Source: Acidovorax sp. 106 (GTDB taxonomy: Bacteria; Pseudomonadota; Gammaproteobacteria; Burkholderiales; Burkholderiaceae_C). Taken from it: a stretch of 64,000 nt of DNA. The stretch spans positions 372,001 through 436,000 of the forward strand of contig NZ_RCCC01000001.1 in the NCBI RefSeq assembly GCF_003663825.1, written 5' to 3'. Every line of letters begins with the position of its first letter. Position 1 is the stretch's first letter. This document shows positions 47,175 through 56,099 of this stretch, one piece after another. The notes beneath the pieces were generated by a model, which worked only from the letters and a program-made list of their open reading frames with translations, ran no database searches and was not told the origin of the DNA. Made by a program: the position numbers and the translations under genes.

Positions 47175-47683
47175 GCTGCGCTGCCAAACCGCAGGTGGTA
47201 GGCGTGGCGCAGGGCGCTGGCCAGGTATTGGCGCACGCGCGGCACCGAGACGTGCAGGCGCTCGGCAATCTCTGCATGGGTCAGGCCGTCCAGCCGACTC
47301 ATGAGCCAGGCTGCACGGGTCTTGGGCGTCAGCCGCTGCAACAGCGCATCGAGCGCCTGTAGCATCTGCAAGGCGGCCATGCGCTCTTCGGGAGAAGGTT
47401 GCTGCGGCTCGGGTTGCTGCGCCAGGTCTGCGAGGTAGGCGCGCTCCAGCTCGCCACGGCGCCAGAAATCCACCAACAAGCCCCGCGCCACGGTGGTCAG
47501 GTAGGCGCGGGGCTCGCGCAGCGCCTCCGGAGCCATCGGGGCCGGGCGCGCCAGCAGGCGCACGAAGGTGTCTTGCGCCAGATCGGCAGCGTCGTCAACA
47601 CAACCCAGCCGCCTGCGCAGCCAAGACTGCAGCCACCCATGGTGGTCGCTGTAGAGCGTATGCAGTGGGTGGGCGGCGGGCAT
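47171..47683 (-). CDS. FecI-like ECF sigma factor
   Basis: A 170-residue sigma factor of the iron-starvation group. Region 2 reads LYSDHHGWLQSWLRRRL and AADLAQDTFVRLL; region 4 reads LTHAEIAERLHVSVPRVRQY. It is the first gene of the sigma / anti-sigma / receptor unit and should direct transcription of the receptor gene. Confidence 0.93.
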   Translation of the reverse strand: MPAAHPLHTLYSDHHGWLQSWLRRRLGCVDDAADLAQDTFVRLLARPAPMAPEALREPRAYLTTVARGLLVDFWRRGELERAYLADLAQQPEPQQPSPEERMAALQMLQALDALLQRLTPKTRAAWLMSRLDGLTHAEIAERLHVSVPRVRQYLASALRHAYHLRFGSAA

Positions 47684-47699
47684 GGGATGGGTATTTTTT

Positions 47700-47720
47700 G
47701 CGAATGATTCTTGATTATAA
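47700..47720 (-). promoter_or_regulatory. Promoter -10 with possible Fur box before the FecI-like gene
   Basis: On the minus strand a TATAAT (47714-47719) is followed by CAAGAATCATTCGC, so the run ATAATCAAGAATCATT resembles half-sites of the Fur consensus but with an imperfect spacing. The rest of 47684-48003 holds nothing I recognise beyond the start region of thyA. Confidence 0.4.
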
Positions 47721-48003
47721 AAAATACATCCGCACCGTCATCCGCCCTGCCGAGAGGCGCAAGCTCAGCGCTGAGCGTTTTCCATCACTGTGGCCACATC
47801 GGCAGGTACCGTCTTGGGCGCGCACTGGTCCCTGCACATCCCACTCCTCGCCGTCCGTCAACAGCTACACGCACAGGGCATCTGTGGTGGCATCGCACTT
47901 CTCATCGCACTTCTACTTCTGAATGGGCTTTGGGCAAGAAGGCCCGCAAGCTTGGTCTGACAGCTGGCACGCCTAAAATTGCCTTTTTCGCCTTCCCACC
48001 GCC

Positions 48004-48858
48004 ATGACAGCAGAACACGCCCGCCCCATCCGCTCGCAATATGAAGACTTGATGCGCCATGTGTTCACCCAAGGGGTGGAAAAGGCCGACCGCACTGGTA
48101 CCGGCACCAAGAGCGTCTTCGGCCACCAGATGCGGTTTGACCTGAAGGAAGGCTTTCCGCTGGTCACGACCAAGAAAGTGCACCTGCGCTCCATCATCCA
48201 GGAGCTGCTGTGGTTCCTCACGGGGTCGAGCAACAACAACTGGCTCAAGGAGCGCGGCGTCACCATCTGGGACGAATGGGCGCGCGAGGACGGTGACCTG
48301 GGTCCCGTGTATGGCGTGCAGTGGCGCAGCTGGCCCGCGCCCACCCCGGACAATCCCCGCGGGCACATCGACCAGATCAGCGAAGTCATCAAAACGCTCA
48401 AGACCAACCCTGACTCACGCCGCATCATCGTGAGCGCCTGGAACGTGGCCGATCTGGACAAGATGGCGCTGATGCCCTGCCACGCGTTCTTCCAGTTCTA
48501 CGTGGCCCCGGCGCAAGAGCCCGGCGGGCGCGGCACCCTGAGCTGCCAGCTCTACCAGCGCAGTGCCGACATCTTTTTGGGCGTGCCCTTCAACATTGCC
48601 AGCTATGCGCTGCTGACCCACATGGTGGCGCAGCAGTGCGACCTGGATGTGGGCGACTTCATCTGGACGGGTGGGGACTGCCACATTTACAGCAACCACT
48701 ACGAGCAGGTCACCACGCAACTGGCGCGCGCACCCTACGCCTACCCCACGCTGCATATCAAGCGCAAGCCCGCCAGCATCTTCGAATACGCCTACGAAGA
48801 TTTTGAGGTGCTGGACTACCAATGCCACCCCGCCATCAAGGCGCCTGTGGCGGTGTGA
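48004..48858 (+). CDS. thyA: Thymidylate synthase
   Basis: A 284-residue enzyme methylating dUMP with methylene-THF. Start [15 protein letters not shown], dUMP-binding [12 protein letters not shown], catalytic cysteine in [14 protein letters not shown], and the [20 protein letters not shown] and GDCHIYSNH motifs. The insert in the middle ([10 protein letters not shown]) is short. The start is the first ATG after an unremarkable leader. Confidence 0.97.
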   Translation: MTAEHARPIRSQYEDLMRHVFTQGVEKADRTGTGTKSVFGHQMRFDLKEGFPLVTTKKVHLRSIIQELLWFLTGSSNNNWLKERGVTIWDEWAREDGDLGPVYGVQWRSWPAPTPDNPRGHIDQISEVIKTLKTNPDSRRIIVSAWNVADLDKMALMPCHAFFQFYVAPAQEPGGRGTLSCQLYQRSADIFLGVPFNIASYALLTHMVAQQCDLDVGDFIWTGGDCHIYSNHYEQVTTQLARAPYAYPTLHIKRKPASIFEYAYEDFEVLDYQCHPAIKAPVAV

Positions 48859-48961
48859 CACCAGCCCCCCGTTCGCTTTGCGCTGCAGCGGTTCCTCGCG
48901 CAGCGCAGCCCTGATTGCCGTTGCGGCATCCACCCAACCACTATCACAAAGAGCACCCACC

Positions 48962-49579
48962 ATGTCTTCCGGCGGATTCCACGTACACGGCCCCCACGAC
49001 CATGCCATCGAGCACGCCACCCAAGGCCATGGGGACGACCACGCCCCCAGCCACGGCGAGCCAGGGCACGGCGGCAGCAGCACCAACAAGATCGCCATGT
49101 TCACAGCCATCGTGGCCACGGTGGGCGCCATCTTTGCCTACATGGGCGGCGCCACCCAGGCCAACGCGGGCTTGATGAAAAACGATGCCGCGATCAAGAA
49201 AACCGAGGCCTCCAACCAGTGGAATTACTTCCAGTCCAAAAGCACCAAGCAGTCCCTGGCCGAGCTGGCCCGCGACCTGACGCCGGGCGAGCAGGAGAAG
49301 GCCAAGTACCAAGCCAAGATTGACCGCTACGAGACCGAGAAGAACGAGATCAAGAAAGTGGCCGAGGGCCTGGAGGCCGATGCCCGCGCGTTTGACCATC
49401 AAAGCGATGCCCAAATGCACCAGCACCACCGCTGGGCCCAGGCCACCACGGCACTGCAGGTGGCCATTGCGCTGGCCGCCATTGCTTTGCTGACCCGCAA
49501 GAAGTGGCTGGAATGGGGGATGTATGGCGTGGCGACCATTGGGCTAGGCGTGGGCGTGCTCGCCATGCTGCACATCTGA
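48962..49579 (+). CDS. DUF4337 membrane protein
   Basis: A 205-residue protein with a His-rich N-terminal stretch (HVHGPHDHAIEHATQGHGDD), one transmembrane helix at about 43-62, a charged coiled-coil (KYQAKIDRYETEKNEIKKVA) and two helices at the C-terminus (LQVAIALAAIALL and VATIGLGVGVLAML). The frame extends upstream into thyA without a plausible start. It lies between thyA and folA; function unknown. Confidence 0.87.
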   Translation: MSSGGFHVHGPHDHAIEHATQGHGDDHAPSHGEPGHGGSSTNKIAMFTAIVATVGAIFAYMGGATQANAGLMKNDAAIKKTEASNQWNYFQSKSTKQSLAELARDLTPGEQEKAKYQAKIDRYETEKNEIKKVAEGLEADARAFDHQSDAQMHQHHRWAQATTALQVAIALAAIALLTRKKWLEWGMYGVATIGLGVGVLAMLHI

Positions 49580-49608
49580 AACAACGGCCTGCCAGAGCCC
49601 CATCCACC

Positions 49609-50112
49609 ATGCCGCCACTGCACCTCATCTACGCCCGCGCTGCCAATGGCGTGATCGGCAAAGACAACGCCATGCCCTGGCACCTGCCCGAAGACATGGC
49701 GCACTTCAAGCAGCTCACGCAGGGTTGCGCGGTCATCATGGGGCGCAAGACGTGGGACTCGCTGCCCCCGCGCTTTCGTCCCCTGCCGGGGCGCACCAAC
49801 ATCGTGGTCACCCGCCAAGGCGACTGGCAGGCCGAAGGCGCGCTGCGCGCAGACAGCCTGGAGCAAGCCCTGCAGCTTGCCCAGGCCGCCAGCACCGAGC
49901 CCAGCCGCCCGGTGTGGGTCATAGGCGGCGCCCAGATCTACGCCCAGGCCCTGCCGCTGGCCAGCCGCGTCGAGGTGACCGAGATTGCGCAAGACTTTGA
50001 CGGCGATGCCTACGCCCCCACGCTGGACGCGCAATGGGCAGAGGCCACGCGCACTGAGCACGTCAGCACCAACGGCCTGCCGTTTCACTTCGTGAGCTAT
50101 GTGCGGGGTTGA
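49609..50112 (+). CDS. folA: Dihydrofolate reductase
   Basis: A 167-residue enzyme reducing dihydrofolate to tetrahydrofolate, which regenerates the cofactor oxidised by thyA. Conserved IYARAANGVIGKDNAMPWHL with catalytic Asp in the LPEDMAHFK helix, VIMGRKTWDSLP and VIGGAQIYAQAL. The ATG is 27 bp after the DUF4337 gene, so thyA, the DUF4337 gene and folA may form one operon. Confidence 0.96.
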   Translation: MPPLHLIYARAANGVIGKDNAMPWHLPEDMAHFKQLTQGCAVIMGRKTWDSLPPRFRPLPGRTNIVVTRQGDWQAEGALRADSLEQALQLAQAASTEPSRPVWVIGGAQIYAQALPLASRVEVTEIAQDFDGDAYAPTLDAQWAEATRTEHVSTNGLPFHFVSYVRG

Positions 50113-50141
50113 AGGGCACGCCCCTTACCCCCAGCAAAACT

Positions 50142-50197
50142 CCTGATTTCATAGCTGCTAGCGCTTATTCATCAAGCGCTAGAAGACTTTGTCATCC
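50142..50197 (+). repeat. Dispersed palindromic repeat A, copy 6
   Basis: TTCATAGCTGCTAGCGCTTA and inverted AAGCGCTAGAAG, immediately behind folA. Confidence 0.7.
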
Positions 50198-50241
50198 AAA
50201 CCACAGGCCCACCTGCCTTGCCTGTTTTTCATTGGCTTGAC

Positions 50242-50257
50242 GTAACACGCGTGTTAC
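50242..50257. promoter_or_regulatory. Perfect 16-bp palindromic operator candidate
   Basis: GTAACACGCGTGTTAC directly abuts a TTGACG -35-like hexamer (50237-50242), 32 bp before the flavoprotein start. A dyad at this place is typical for a TetR/LysR-type repressor site, but no cognate regulator gene is in the window. Confidence 0.6.
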
Positions 50258-50288
50258 AACGACGACTTTCTTCAGAGGAAAAGCGTCC

Positions 50289-51773
50289 ATGGCCCATCGG
50301 AAAAGTCTCAACCGCACGGCAAAGCAACGCCGCATCGCGCACTTCTTGTCGCAGCCCCTGCAAGCGGCGGCCCCTGGCCAAAGCGCCACGCTGACGGCGG
50401 CACAAAAGGCCGACCTGGAAGCCCGCACCGTCGGGCGCGTGGTCTTCCCGTGGGACCCTGACTACGACCAGGACCGGCAGGAGACCAACCCCGCTTTCCA
50501 GGATTACCCCCTGGCCATCATCTACTGTGCCTGCGACGCCGACGTGCTGGCCAGCCTCGCGTTTACGCAGGTGCTGGGGGTGGCAGTTTCAGTCCGCTCG
50601 GGCGGGCACAGCACGGCGGGCTATTCCGTCAACACCGGCGGCATCGTGATTGACCTGAGCGAGATGAAGGGCGTGGTGCTGGACGAAGACCGGGCCCTGG
50701 TGCATGTGCTGCCCGGCACGCCGTTTGAGGTGTTCAACGGCGCACTCAATGGCACGGGCTGGCATGTGCCCACGGGGGCCTGCGGCAGCGTGTGCGTGGC
50801 CGGGTTTGTGCAAGGCGGGGGCTATGGCTACACCTCGCGGACCTATGGCATCCAAAGCGACAAGGCGGCGGCGTTTCGCGTGGCACTGGCCAGTGGCAAG
50901 ATAGTCACCGCCAAGGCCGAAGGCGAACATGCCGACCTGTTCTGGGCTTTGCGGGGCGGCACGGGTGGCAACTTTGGCGTGGTGCTGCAGGTCAGCTACC
51001 ACATGGTGCGTCTGCCGTCGGTGTGGGGCTGGTCCATCACCTGGCAGGCCGAGCAGGCCGCGCAGGTGCTGGAGCTGCTGCAAAAGGACTACACCCGCCG
51101 GGGAGCCCCAGAACAGCTGGGCTACATGATGAACCTGGGCTACTACAACGGGCAGGTGGTGTACATGGTGCAGGGCATGTACTGCGGCCCGCGGGACGAG
51201 GGCTATGCAGCCATCGAGCCGCTGCTGCAAATCCCCGGTGCGCAGCTGGTGGTGGACAAAGTGGGCACGTACCCAGAGCTGAACGAGTACTTTGAAGACC
51301 ACCCCTACCCGCTGCCGCAAGACCTGCCCGACGGCATTTGCGAGACCAAGGCCAGCGGGTATATCGACAAGCCCATTCCCCAGGCGGTGTGGCAGCAGGT
51401 CATCGATCAGTTCCACAAGGCCGTCAACCCCTGGAGCATGGTCTACACCGAACCCTACGGCGGCGCCATTGCCCGCTACCCAGTGAAGGACAGCGCCTTC
51501 GTGCACCGCCATGTGGACATGGACATCGTGATCGATGGCTGCTGGCGCAATGAGGAAGAGCGCGTGACGGTGCAAGCCTGGATCGACGGGCTGTACGACC
51601 TGCTGCGCCCCTACATGAACGGGCATGTGTACCAGAACTACCCCAACCGGGCTTTGCAGGACTTTGCCCAGGCCTATTGGGGCGATGAAGCGTACCTGCG
51701 GCTGCGCGAAATCAAGACCAAGTACGATCCGACGAACTTCTTCTGCTACCAGCAGAGCATTGCGCCTTTGTGA
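50289..51773 (+). CDS. Berberine-bridge-enzyme-like bicovalent FAD oxidoreductase
   Basis: A 494-residue oxidase/dehydrogenase. The FAD domain includes RSGGHSTAGYS, whose His is the usual N1-histidyl flavin site, and PTGACGSVCVAGFVQGGGYG, whose Cys fits the second covalent link. The C-terminal BBE domain ends YWGDEAYLRLREIKTKYDP. Relatives oxidise sugars, alcohols or tetrapyrrole-like compounds; no substrate can be assigned. No Tat or Sec signal is obvious (MAHRKSLNRTAKQRR is basic but lacks a hydrophobic stretch). AGAGGAA precedes the ATG. Confidence 0.9.
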   Translation: MAHRKSLNRTAKQRRIAHFLSQPLQAAAPGQSATLTAAQKADLEARTVGRVVFPWDPDYDQDRQETNPAFQDYPLAIIYCACDADVLASLAFTQVLGVAVSVRSGGHSTAGYSVNTGGIVIDLSEMKGVVLDEDRALVHVLPGTPFEVFNGALNGTGWHVPTGACGSVCVAGFVQGGGYGYTSRTYGIQSDKAAAFRVALASGKIVTAKAEGEHADLFWALRGGTGGNFGVVLQVSYHMVRLPSVWGWSITWQAEQAAQVLELLQKDYTRRGAPEQLGYMMNLGYYNGQVVYMVQGMYCGPRDEGYAAIEPLLQIPGAQLVVDKVGTYPELNEYFEDHPYPLPQDLPDGICETKASGYIDKPIPQAVWQQVIDQFHKAVNPWSMVYTEPYGGAIARYPVKDSAFVHRHVDMDIVIDGCWRNEEERVTVQAWIDGLYDLLRPYMNGHVYQNYPNRALQDFAQAYWGDEAYLRLREIKTKYDPTNFFCYQQSIAPL

Positions 51774-51825
51774 GCGGAGCGGCGCCGATGGGCGCCGCGC
51801 CTTACTGGCCTGCCTGCGCGGCCCA

Positions 51826-53157
51826 TTACACAGGGGCTGGGACGGCGTAATGCACGCAGCCCTTGCCACCCCGCTTGGCTTCGTACATGGCGTGGTCAGC
51901 GCGGGTCAGCAACTCATCCACCATGGCGGGCAGCGGTGGGTGGGCGGCCACCCCAATGCTCACACCCAACGTCACCCGCACGCCATCATTGTCAGGCAGC
52001 GCAAAGGGCGTGGCAAAGGCCTGCATCAGGCGGTCAATGAACTGCTGGAGGTCACGCGGATTGGGGTTGCCACGCATCAGAACAGTGAACTCGTCGCCCC
52101 CGAGCCGGGCCAGCGTGTCGCCCGCACGCACCACGTGGGCCAGACGCTGGGCCACCAGGCGCAGCACGGTGTCACCCATATGGTGGCCATACAGGTCGTT
52201 GACCTCCTTGAAGCCGTCCAGGTCCATGAACAGAATGACAACGCCATCATATGTATCCGCGCCCTCTTCCAATTGACTGACGGCGTCTTGCGCTTTGACC
52301 ATGAATGCCCCCCGGTTCAGCAGGCCCGTCAAGGAGTCATGCTGAGCCAAGTGCAGCAGCCGATCAGCTGCAGCGACACGCTCGGTGATGTCTTCAATCT
52401 GGCACATGATGGAGACGGTCTCCCCACGCAGATTGATGAGCGCCGAGTTGAACCACATGCAGTGCTGAACACTGCCATCTGGCCGGATGAAAGAGGCCTC
52501 GACCCGGTTTTGGCGCTCGGTCCCTGATAGCAAGCGGTGGAGCCCCTTGCGCAGCGCACCGACCCGGACGTCCTCGCCCACCAAGCCCAAGAGAGATTCG
52601 CCTTGGTGCGAGGCGTGGTGCCAGCCAAACCACTCGGTGGCGCGGCTGGAGCAATGCACCAAGCCCAGCTGGGCATCCAACTCCACCACGGCCAGCGGGC
52701 TGTTTTCCATGTGTGAAAAAAGCTTTTGGTTGGCCGAACGCAAGGCCTCGGTGGTGACCTTGAGTTCGTGCACTTCCAGCGCGGAATTGACCAGACCACC
52801 GACCTGCCCCTCCTCGTCCAGCCAGGGATGCAGGCTGATGGAGAACCAAACCTCTTGCCCTTCGGCGTTGCAAATCTGCCGCTGATAGGTGACTTCATGG
52901 CCTGCCAAGGCACGGTCGATATGGGGGCGAAACTGCGCGCGGGCGGCATCGCTGTACAGCGAGGTCAGGGTGCGGCCCAGCAGTTCTTTAGGCCGGGCGT
53001 TGAACCAGTTGGCATAGGCCTCATTGGCATACAGAATGCTCAGGTCATTGTCGACCACGCAGATCGTCGCACCCGTATGGCGCGTGACGATCTCCAGCAA
53101 ATGGGGTGCCGGCAATGACTCACCAAGGGCTGTAGAGCAGGACAAACGATCGTTCAT
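51826..53157 (-). CDS. PAS-PAS-GGDEF diguanylate cyclase
   Basis: A 443-residue protein with two PAS domains (GATICVVDNDLSILYANEAY; LAVVELDAQLGLVHCSSRA) and a GGDEF domain (about 275-440) with DSLTGLLNRGAF, FMDLDGFKEVND and intact ARLGGDEFTVL. An RAGD inhibitory I-site lies five residues before GGDEF. There is no EAL domain or transmembrane segment. The gene is divergent from xthA across 306 bp in which I find no clear promoter. Confidence 0.92.
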   Translation of the reverse strand: MNDRLSCSTALGESLPAPHLLEIVTRHTGATICVVDNDLSILYANEAYANWFNARPKELLGRTLTSLYSDAARAQFRPHIDRALAGHEVTYQRQICNAEGQEVWFSISLHPWLDEEGQVGGLVNSALEVHELKVTTEALRSANQKLFSHMENSPLAVVELDAQLGLVHCSSRATEWFGWHHASHQGESLLGLVGEDVRVGALRKGLHRLLSGTERQNRVEASFIRPDGSVQHCMWFNSALINLRGETVSIMCQIEDITERVAAADRLLHLAQHDSLTGLLNRGAFMVKAQDAVSQLEEGADTYDGVVILFMDLDGFKEVNDLYGHHMGDTVLRLVAQRLAHVVRAGDTLARLGGDEFTVLMRGNPNPRDLQQFIDRLMQAFATPFALPDNDGVRVTLGVSIGVAAHPPLPAMVDELLTRADHAMYEAKRGGKGCVHYAVPAPV

Positions 53158-53463
53158 AGAAAGCAGGTCGACACCAATTGGCTCCGATGTGAACGGGGTC
53201 CAAGCCTATCTGGGACCCTCATCCCAACGCCATGCGCTAAGCCACTGAAAACCACCAAGGGCTGAAGCCACCACGTAGCAACACTAGGATAACCCAGGCC
53301 ACCCAAAACAACACCCCGAATTGCAGGGCAATCTGTCATCTGTCACCCCCAAAGTGGAGTGGCGACCACAATGCGGCTTCGCTCAGTGCCCGAATGCGCC
53401 ACCAGGGCACCCAAACGGGTTCTAATGCGCCCCATCTTTGGCCCCTCATCACGCAAAACCCCC

Positions 53464-54255
53464 ATGAAGCTTGCCACCTGGAACGTCAACTCCCTCTCGG
53501 TTCGCCTGCCCCAAGTGCTGGCCTGGCTGGCCGCCAACCCGGTCGATGCACTGTGCCTGCAAGAGCTGAAGCTGACCGACGACAAATTCCCCCACGCCGC
53601 GTTGCAAGAGGCGGGCTACCACGCTGTCGCCTTTGGGCAAAAAACGTACAACGGCGTGGCCATCCTCAGCCGCCAGCCGCTGCGCGATGTGGTGCGCAAC
53701 ATCCCGGGCTTTGCCGACGAGCAGTCTCGCGTCATTGCCGCCACGCTGGACACGCCCGACGGCCCCTTGCGATTGCTCAATGGCTATTTCGTGAATGGGC
53801 AGGAACCAGGTTCGGAAAAGTTTGCCTACAAAATGCGCTGGCTGCAGGCCCTGCACGACTGGATTGCCGCAGAAATGGCCACCCACCCACGCCTGGTGCT
53901 GGTGGGCGACTTCAACGTGGCCCCGGAAGACCGCGACTCTTACGACCCTGAGGGCCTGCGCGAGACGATTCACCACACCACCGAAGAGCGCAACCACTTC
54001 AAGGCGCTGCTGGCACTGGGCCTGACCGATGCGTTTCGCCTGTTTGAGCAGCCTGAAAAGAGCTTTTCTTGGTGGGACTACCGCATGCTGGGGTTCCAGA
54101 AAAACCGGGGACTGCGCATTGACCACATCCTGGTCAGTGAGGCCTTGCGCCCCACCGTGACAGCCTGCGTGGTGGACCGCGCGCCACGCAAAAACCCGCA
54201 GCCCAGCGACCACACCCCCGTGGTGGTGACGCTGGGCGAGTCACCCAGCGAATAA
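53464..54255 (+). CDS. xthA: Exodeoxyribonuclease III
   Basis: A 263-residue AP endonuclease/3'-exonuclease for base-excision repair. Conserved MKLATWNVNSL, CLQELKL, the VLVGDFNVAPEDRD and IDHILVS catalytic segments, and SDHTPVV at the end. Upstream codons in frame are not conserved, so the ATG of MKLATW is used. Confidence 0.95.
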   Translation: MKLATWNVNSLSVRLPQVLAWLAANPVDALCLQELKLTDDKFPHAALQEAGYHAVAFGQKTYNGVAILSRQPLRDVVRNIPGFADEQSRVIAATLDTPDGPLRLLNGYFVNGQEPGSEKFAYKMRWLQALHDWIAAEMATHPRLVLVGDFNVAPEDRDSYDPEGLRETIHHTTEERNHFKALLALGLTDAFRLFEQPEKSFSWWDYRMLGFQKNRGLRIDHILVSEALRPTVTACVVDRAPRKNPQPSDHTPVVVTLGESPSE

Positions 54256-54331
54256 CCGCCGCAAGGCCAACGCGCAGAAGCGCCAAGGGCAGCGAGCATG
54301 GTGCGCGCTGCCCTTGAAAACCCACATATCG

Positions 54332-54386
54332 CTATAAATTTAGTAGCTGCCAGCGCTTTACCAACAGGCGCCAGAGTGCCTTTTAC
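54332..54386 (+). repeat. Dispersed palindromic repeat A, copy 7
   Basis: TTTAGTAGCTGCCAGCGCTT and inverted GGCGCCAGAG, in the 127-bp gap between the convergent xthA and ntrC. It touches the ntrC stop. Confidence 0.65.
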
Positions 54387-56062
54387 CCCTCATCCGGCGC
54401 ATCCAGTCCCAGCTCCTGGATCTTGCGGGTGATGGTGTTGCGGCCAATGCCCAAGCGTTGCGCAGCCTCCATGCGGCGGCCATGGGTGGCCGCCAAAGCC
54501 GTGCGAATGAGGCGCGACTCAAAGCGGCGGGTCAGCGCATCCCACACATCGGGCTGACCAGAGGCCAGCAGCTTCTGCGCATCAATCTCCAGCGAATGCT
54601 CCCAGCCAAGTACGGCAGCAGGCGCTTGAGACGCCAGGGCCGAAGGGGCGATGGAGGCCAGGCCCGCACCCGACGCGTCATACCGGTCCGCGCCAGCGCC
54701 CATGGGGACGGCAGCAGCCGGGGCCGCATGGGGCACCGCCGGGCTCACACCCGCGGGTTGCCAATCGGCAGGCACCGCCGCCGCAGGCGCAGCAACGGGG
54801 GCCAATGCCACAGGCACGGCCAGGGCAGGCTCGTGTGTTGCCACAGGTGCTGCGACTGGCGCGGCTGCGGCCACCGGCAACAGCGGGGCTTCAAGCACCT
54901 CAGGGGGCAGGTCTTGCAACGAAATCACCTGGGCGGGCGCCATCACCGTGAGCCAATGGCAGATGTTTTCCAATTGGCGTACGTTGCCAGGGAACGAGAA
55001 CTGCTCCAGGCGGGCCAAGGCAGCATCGGCAATGCGTTTGGGCTCCACCCCCAGCTGCCGCGCGCTTTGCTGCAGAAAATGGCGGGTGAGCATGGGCACG
55101 TCGGCATGGCGCTCGCGCAGTGCGGGCAAGCGCAGGCGAATCACGTTCAGTCGGTGGAACAAGTCTTCGCGAAACCCGCCCTCTTTGACGCGCAGCTCCA
55201 GGTTCTGGTGGGTTGCAGCGATCACGCGCACATGCGACTTGACGGCGGCGTGTCCGCCAACGCGGTAAAACTGCCCATCCGACAGCACGCGCAGCAAGCG
55301 GGTCTGCAGGTCAAAAGGCATGTCGCCGATTTCGTCGAGAAACAGCGTGCCGCCTTCGGCCTGCTCGAAACGGCCGCGCCGCTGGGTTTGCGCGCCGGTG
55401 AAGGCACCCCGCTCGTGACCGAACAGCTCGGATTCCAACAAGTCCTTCGGAATGGCCGCCGTGTTGATGGCCACAAAGGGGCCGTCTGCCACGGGCGAAT
55501 GCTTGTGCAGCGCACGCGCCACCAGCTCTTTGCCCGAGCCCGATTCGCCGGTGATGAGCACCGTGACCTGGCTCTGCGAGAGGCGGCCAATGGCGCGGAA
55601 CACGTCCTGCATTGCGGGCGCCTGGCCCAGCATCTCAGGCGTCTCGGCCTGGCGCTCTTCCGTCACCTCTTCGCGCTGGCTTTCCTCCACGGCACGGCGG
55701 ATCAGCTCGACCGCCTTAGGCAAGTCAAAGGGTTTGGGCAGGTATTCAAACGCACCGCGCTGGAAGGCCGAAACGGCGCTATCGAGGTCGGAGTACGCCG
55801 TCATGATGATGACGGGTAGCCCAGGCTGCAGTTCGCGCACTTTCTCCAGCAATTGCAGGCCCGAACCGCCCGGCATGCGGATGTCGCTGACCAGCACCTG
55901 CGGGCCTTGCCGCGCTGGATCGCCCGCTGTCACATCGGCCAGCGCATCCAGCACTTCGCGGGGGTGGGTGAAGCTGCGCGTGGGCAGGTTCTCGCGGGCC
56001 AGCGCTTTTTCCAGGACGAAGCGGATCGACGGGTCATCATCTACTAACCAGATCGGCTTCAT
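54383..56062 (-). CDS. ntrC: Nitrogen regulator NR(I), sigma-54 activator
   Basis: A 559-residue response regulator. The receiver domain has [17 protein letters not shown] and the phospho-acceptor in [13 protein letters not shown]. The AAA+ domain has Walker [15 protein letters not shown], the GAFTGA loop that contacts sigma-54, and the FLDEIGDMP Walker B. The Fis-type HTH is at the end ([20 protein letters not shown]). Between AAA+ and HTH lies an unusually long linker (about residues 395-500), mostly Ala/Pro/Val, making it about 90 residues longer than enteric NtrC. It is transcribed with ntrB. Confidence 0.95.
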   Translation of the reverse strand: MKPIWLVDDDPSIRFVLEKALARENLPTRSFTHPREVLDALADVTAGDPARQGPQVLVSDIRMPGGSGLQLLEKVRELQPGLPVIIMTAYSDLDSAVSAFQRGAFEYLPKPFDLPKAVELIRRAVEESQREEVTEERQAETPEMLGQAPAMQDVFRAIGRLSQSQVTVLITGESGSGKELVARALHKHSPVADGPFVAINTAAIPKDLLESELFGHERGAFTGAQTQRRGRFEQAEGGTLFLDEIGDMPFDLQTRLLRVLSDGQFYRVGGHAAVKSHVRVIAATHQNLELRVKEGGFREDLFHRLNVIRLRLPALRERHADVPMLTRHFLQQSARQLGVEPKRIADAALARLEQFSFPGNVRQLENICHWLTVMAPAQVISLQDLPPEVLEAPLLPVAAAAPVAAPVATHEPALAVPVALAPVAAPAAAVPADWQPAGVSPAVPHAAPAAAVPMGAGADRYDASGAGLASIAPSALASQAPAAVLGWEHSLEIDAQKLLASGQPDVWDALTRRFESRLIRTALAATHGRRMEAAQRLGIGRNTITRKIQELGLDAPDEG

Positions 56063-56099
56063 GTGTTTCTACCTTCCCTGTGGTTGTGTGCCTCGGACC

